Part shown: piece by piece, positions 61,075 to 64,000 of the stretch
Layout: every line of letters begins with the position of its first letter
How positions within the stretch are numbered: position 1 is the first letter of the stretch
Source of the DNA: JACRIM01 sp038042195
Lineage (GTDB): Bacteria > Planctomycetota > Phycisphaerae > UBA1845 > UTPLA1
NCBI GenBank assembly: GCA_038042195.1
Contig: JBBTET010000012.1
Span: 1 to 64,000 of the forward strand
Length of the DNA: 64,000 nt
Direction of reading: 5' to 3'
Program-made: the position numbers and the translations under genes
The notes under the pieces: generated by a model
Databases searched by the model: none
The model's input: the letters and a program-made list of their open reading frames with translations, nothing else
What the model was told of the DNA's origin: nothing

Positions 61075-62197
61075 TTTCGCTTTCCTTGGGTGCCAAGTAC
61101 TCGTGTGGATTTGTGATGTGTTGCCGTTCGGCAGTCGAACCGCCATGCAACTTGGTCAGTTTGGCTTGGACCTCGGCGTACTGTACTTCAGTAAGCAGGT
61201 ATGCCAGCGTCGATTCCGCTCCCTGATTTCGATTGACGCCGGATACCTGGAGTCCGTCGTAGCTTGCCCCTGCATCGACATCTGCGATCAGCAGCCCCAG
61301 GCTATTGCGACCATGAAACCAACCGCGCGCCCGATGGAAGGTGGCCAGATAGTTCTCGTTGCCGAGCAGTGTAAACGCGGCCAGTGCGGCGTCGGCCATT
61401 GTAGCGGCTTCCACCGGTTGTTGATCGTAAAGCGATTTTGCTTCTCCATGGGAATACCAACCGCTGTTCCCCACCGGCCAAAAGAGATTCTTCGCGGTCG
61501 TTTGTCGGTCGAGGAAGGCGAACGATGCCTCTGCGACATCGAGAAACGACTCATTCGGCCAGCATTGCGCTGCGACAAACAGTGCGTGCGGCAACACGGC
61601 GTTTGCATAGGTCATTCGCGACTCGAACCACTGCCAAGCCGCTCGTTGAGAACGCTGAAAACACTCCATCAGGTGTTGTGCGGCCGTGTGGGCCACGCAT
61701 TCAAGGGGTTCGAGGTTCTTGGCTCCCGCCGTCCAAAGATGACCCCAAGCCAGAATGACATAGGCCTGCGCCCGGATGCTTCTCAATTCGGAGAGCGTGG
61801 GCAGAACGGCCTCGATCAGCTCCTTAGCCAACACCCGGAAGTCGTCCGGTAGACTGCTGCCTAGCACTTCGGCCAGGGCGCGGACCGCTTGGCCCTGACA
61901 GTCGCCGTCGCTGTCCGTATCCAACCAATGTCGCTGATAACTTAAAAGATTGTGAAATCCGCTGCCGGGGCGACGGGCATACTCCAACAAGCTCAGGTAA
62001 TTCGTCACCCGGCTTAACATGCGATCCTCGGGACATTGACACCATAATTGGGTGCAGAGCCGCAAGGCTCGGGCGTTATCGTCAATCGTATATCCGCTGT
62101 CGCGGCGAGGTACGCAATAAATGGCGTGCTGAATAAGTCCGGTCGAGTCCGTCATTCGATCAAGGTGATCCAGCGCGATCGGGTGCGGTAATTCCAT
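61064..62197 (-). CDS. Alpha-toroid protein associated with a glycosyltransferase/GH130 cluster
   Basis: 377 residues from MELPHPIALDHLDRMTDSTG. The sequence is nearly all helical with conserved YTIDDNARALRLCTQLW, SGFHNLLSY, DCQGQAVRALAEVLG and MTYANAVLPHALFVAA, a layout seen in (alpha/alpha)6 toroid enzymes encoded beside GT4 and GH130 genes. The Asp/Asn residues in TIDDNARA may be catalytic. It is often annotated as a glycosyltransferase or glycosidase without proof. GGAGG lies 6 bases before the ATG. It overlaps the GT4 stop by 1 base and the GH130 start by 11 bases. Confidence 0.75.
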   Translation of the reverse strand: MELPHPIALDHLDRMTDSTGLIQHAIYCVPRRDSGYTIDDNARALRLCTQLWCQCPEDRMLSRVTNYLSLLEYARRPGSGFHNLLSYQRHWLDTDSDGDCQGQAVRALAEVLGSSLPDDFRVLAKELIEAVLPTLSELRSIRAQAYVILAWGHLWTAGAKNLEPLECVAHTAAQHLMECFQRSQRAAWQWFESRMTYANAVLPHALFVAAQCWPNESFLDVAEASFAFLDRQTTAKNLFWPVGNSGWYSHGEAKSLYDQQPVEAATMADAALAAFTLLGNENYLATFHRARGWFHGRNSLGLLIADVDAGASYDGLQVSGVNRNQGAESTLAYLLTEVQYAEVQAKLTKLHGGSTAERQHITNPHEYLAPKESENVS

Positions 62198-63432
62198 CAC
62201 AGGCCTCCGTGAAAAACCGCGGCTGAAGTGCTCTTGCGACCAAGAGTTGCCGGCATCGCAAGGAATGGGAGGTCTGACCTGACGGAATTGGACGATGCAA
62301 CCTCGCTGAAGAACTTCAAATACGCGCGGCCCACGTTGGGCCACCGCATCGGCTTGGCGTATTCGTAGGCGCGCCGACGCGTTTCGATCCGGAGCACATC
62401 GTCACCCAAGAATCGCAGGGTCGCATCGGCGAGCGCAGCGCTCTTCGCAAACGGCACGAGAAGGCCTCGTCCGTCGGCCAACACTTCTTCGGCGTACAGA
62501 TAGGGCGTGCTCACGATCGGCCGACCTGCGGCCATCGCATACGCCAGCGTGCCACTCGCGATCTGATCTTTTCCGGCATAGGGAGTGACATAGACGTCAC
62601 ACGCCTGTAGGTACTCGAGAAGGTCGGGCAGGCTCAGATACTTGTTTACGAATCGTACATTAGCAGCAACGCCCAGCGACTTGGCCATATCGGCAAGGGA
62701 TTCGCGGTAGACCTCGCCCTCGTGTCGTTTAACCTGCGGGTGAGTGACGCCGACAATCAGATACATGGCGTTGGGAAAGTTCGCAACGATTTGCGGCATG
62801 GCTTGGATCATGTGTTCCAAACCCTTGCCCCGGTTGATGAGACCAAAGGTGCAAATGACTCGGCGGCCAGTCAGCCCCAGACGACTCTTGTAATCCTCGT
62901 CGTGACCTTGTTCGACCGACGGGACGCCGTGTGGGATGACTCGTACTTTCGGATTGGGCACCCCATACACACCGGCCAACAATTTCGCGGCGATGTGGGT
63001 CATGACCACAATCCCCTGACTGTGTGCGGCCAGGTGTCGAATGATTCGTCTCGGCAGCGGGGCCGGTTCGGTCATCAACGTATGCAACGTGAGCACGATC
63101 GGCTTGCGGCACGCGAGCACGAAGTCCAAGACGCCGGCACCCCACTCGCCGGGGAAGAGTCCGAATTCGTGTTGCAAACTGACCACGTCACACGGGCCAT
63201 CGTTCACTGCTTCCGCGGCCTGGCGATAGGCATTGGGACGGCTGTTGTCGATGATGTGGACGACGCGAGGATCGTCATAGTCGTGCGATTGAGACTTTTG
63301 GATCGCGGCCAATGAAGATACCGGTGCCCGCGCAGCCAAATCCAAGGCGTCGGCTGAGTCCCTGGTGAACGTGGCCAGGCCGCATTCCTCCGGTGGATAG
63401 GTTGATACAAAGAGTGGTCGAACGGTTTTCAT
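62197..63432 (-). CDS. Family 4 glycosyltransferase
   Basis: 411 residues from MKTVRPLFVSTYPPEECGLA. This is a GT-B fold enzyme with SLQHEFGLFPGEWGAGVL in the N-domain, VRVIPHGVPSVEQG, FGLINRGKGLEHMIQAMPQI, RFVNKYLSLPDLLEYLQACD and the nucleotide-sugar motif YVTPYAGKDQIASGTLAYAM (GT4-type ESxGxxxxEA equivalent is altered to GKDQIASGTLAYA). It transfers a sugar from an NDP-sugar, probably making an oligosaccharide degraded or recycled by the GH130 enzyme. An ATG at 63468 overlapping the previous stop (ATGA) is the alternative start; 63432 has AGAGAGA ahead. Confidence 0.88.
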   Translation of the reverse strand: MKTVRPLFVSTYPPEECGLATFTRDSADALDLAARAPVSSLAAIQKSQSHDYDDPRVVHIIDNSRPNAYRQAAEAVNDGPCDVVSLQHEFGLFPGEWGAGVLDFVLACRKPIVLTLHTLMTEPAPLPRRIIRHLAAHSQGIVVMTHIAAKLLAGVYGVPNPKVRVIPHGVPSVEQGHDEDYKSRLGLTGRRVICTFGLINRGKGLEHMIQAMPQIVANFPNAMYLIVGVTHPQVKRHEGEVYRESLADMAKSLGVAANVRFVNKYLSLPDLLEYLQACDVYVTPYAGKDQIASGTLAYAMAAGRPIVSTPYLYAEEVLADGRGLLVPFAKSAALADATLRFLGDDVLRIETRRRAYEYAKPMRWPNVGRAYLKFFSEVASSNSVRSDLPFLAMPATLGRKSTSAAVFHGGL

Positions 63433-63464
63433 TGTTGGTCTCTCTGCGATCGCAAAATCGATTT

Positions 63465-63713
63465 TCATTTGAGCGCATCGGTGTTTGGGCTTTTGACCGC
63501 CATGACGATCAATACGATTCCTCCGGTCAACGCAATGCCTCCCAGGATCGGTGACAATGGCAGGTCCTTTGTTGTATCAGCCGTCAGTTTGACCGAACCG
63601 ATATCCACCACCGTCTCGCGCGAGATGTAGCTGATTTTCTGCCAGCCCAGTGCCGCCGCCCCGAGTACGGCAAGCAGGATTCCGGCGATGAAAAGTGATT
63701 GTTTGTTCATCAT
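63465..63713 (-). CDS. Small membrane protein, DUF3185-like
   Basis: 82 residues. Two membrane helices (AGILLAVLGAAALGW and LSPILGGIALTGGIVLIVMA) flank a short extracytoplasmic loop (SYISRETVVDIGSVKLTADT), the layout of DUF3185. No function is established for the family. It stands at the head of the GT4-toroid-GH130 group with a 4-base overlap (ATGA) to the alternative GT4 start, so co-transcription is likely. Confidence 0.8.
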   Translation of the reverse strand: MMNKQSLFIAGILLAVLGAAALGWQKISYISRETVVDIGSVKLTADTTKDLPLSPILGGIALTGGIVLIVMAVKSPNTDALK

Positions 63714-63766
63714 AACATTTCTTTCAGATTTTGTCTAATATTTTTTCACGCCATGTGGATGACCGC

Positions 63767-64000
63767 TCACGGCGAGAGATCGATGACATCCGCATGGGCG
63801 CTGACTGAGAACGGATCAAAATTCAGAATAAGGGCGTCGCCGCAGAAGAAATCGTCGGGATTGAAGAAGTCCGTCCCCGTCAGATCAAACGAATCGACCA
63901 ACTCGCCGGTTGCCGGATCGATATCGTCTTCACTGATCAATTCGACTGCATCGAGACACGGATACTCGATGAGCAGGGCTTCGCCGTGATATACGTAAAT
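63767..64000 (-). CDS. C-terminal part of an acidic protein, 5' end outside the window
   Basis: The minus-strand frame is open from the right edge and ends with TGA at 63769-63767; 77 residues are visible. It is strongly acidic and regular (LISEDDIDPATGELVDSFDL, FFNPDDFFCGDALILNFD, VSAHADVIDLSP), with GAT/GAC- and GTC-rich codons, not a random frame. No start lies in the window. I recognise no family; the Asp-rich, Phe/Gly-containing pattern would suit a protein of the extracellular or periplasmic type. It is followed by the DUF3185-like gene after 53 bases. Confidence 0.65.
   Translation of the reverse strand: MYVYHGEALLIEYPCLDAVELISEDDIDPATGELVDSFDLTGTDFFNPDDFFCGDALILNFDPFSVSAHADVIDLSP

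Noticed and set aside
63699..63989. Plus-strand frame at the right edge
   Set aside because: It mirrors the partial minus-strand gene ending at 63767, whose acidic, regular sequence is more protein-like.

Overview
The window looks like chromosomal DNA of a GC-rich member of the Planctomycetota, probably from the Phycisphaerae side. The evidence is a prepilin with the FTLVELLVVI start and a C-terminal DGHV tail, secreted proteins ending in dockerin-like calcium loops, a CPEC..YDLT zinc ribbon on a membrane protein, an ECF sigma factor next to a Ser/Thr kinase with tetratricopeptide repeats, many outer-membrane-type lipoproteins, and lipid A (lpxK) biosynthesis. No phage, insertion sequence, rRNA or CRISPR array was seen. 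Starts were chosen from Shine-Dalgarno spacing and family lengths; no database search was possible.

Layout. 1-280: end of a DUF5615 toxin-like gene. 540-2708: a secreted beta-helix/dockerin protein and a 33-residue basic protein. 2727-4801: accD, then two near-identical 37-residue hydrophobic peptide genes in tandem with hairpin-rich leaders and a shared terminator. This pair is the most interesting unexplained object in the window. 4802-8616: nuclease-like EEP protein, receiver-like protein, rhodanese, membrane metallophosphoesterase. 8640-13213: oleB-oleC-oleD, the later steps of long-chain olefin synthesis from the OleA product, without oleA; OleD carries a 309-residue disordered N-terminal extension. 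13340-18839: pheT, divergent from a CHASE2 adenylate/guanylate cyclase. 18906-27232: zinc alcohol dehydrogenase, zinc-ribbon membrane protein, glycogen debranching enzyme, small secreted proteins, a LuxR-type regulator and a NhaD/ArsB-like antiporter. 27375-34804: secreted FG-GAP/dockerin protein, prepilin, TPR-esterase fusion, a RelE-like toxin-antitoxin pair, a terpenoid-toroid protein and an exported-looking NADAR protein.

34978-46056: class III aminotransferase, a DUF4258/MqsA-like toxin-antitoxin pair, SIMPL protein, serS, an FG-GAP lipoprotein, TPR lipoprotein, family 2 glycosyltransferase, DUF1460 amidase-like lipoprotein and an OmpA-family lipoprotein. 46285-58478: truD, rnc, lpxK, lipoproteins, propeller proteins, a large secreted protein with a pilin-like C-terminal module, and the sigma factor-kinase pair. 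58517-58603 is tRNA-Ser(CGA). Beyond it lies a visibly less GC-rich minus-strand cluster (PPK2, GH130, alpha-toroid, GT4, DUF3185, and a partial gene at the right edge) that may be an acquired carbohydrate/polyphosphate module.

Several families of short palindromic repeats are scattered through the window. The clearest is a 52-bp two-hairpin element bounded by TGTGG and CCACA. A half copy of it lies in frame inside the glycogen debranching enzyme gene.
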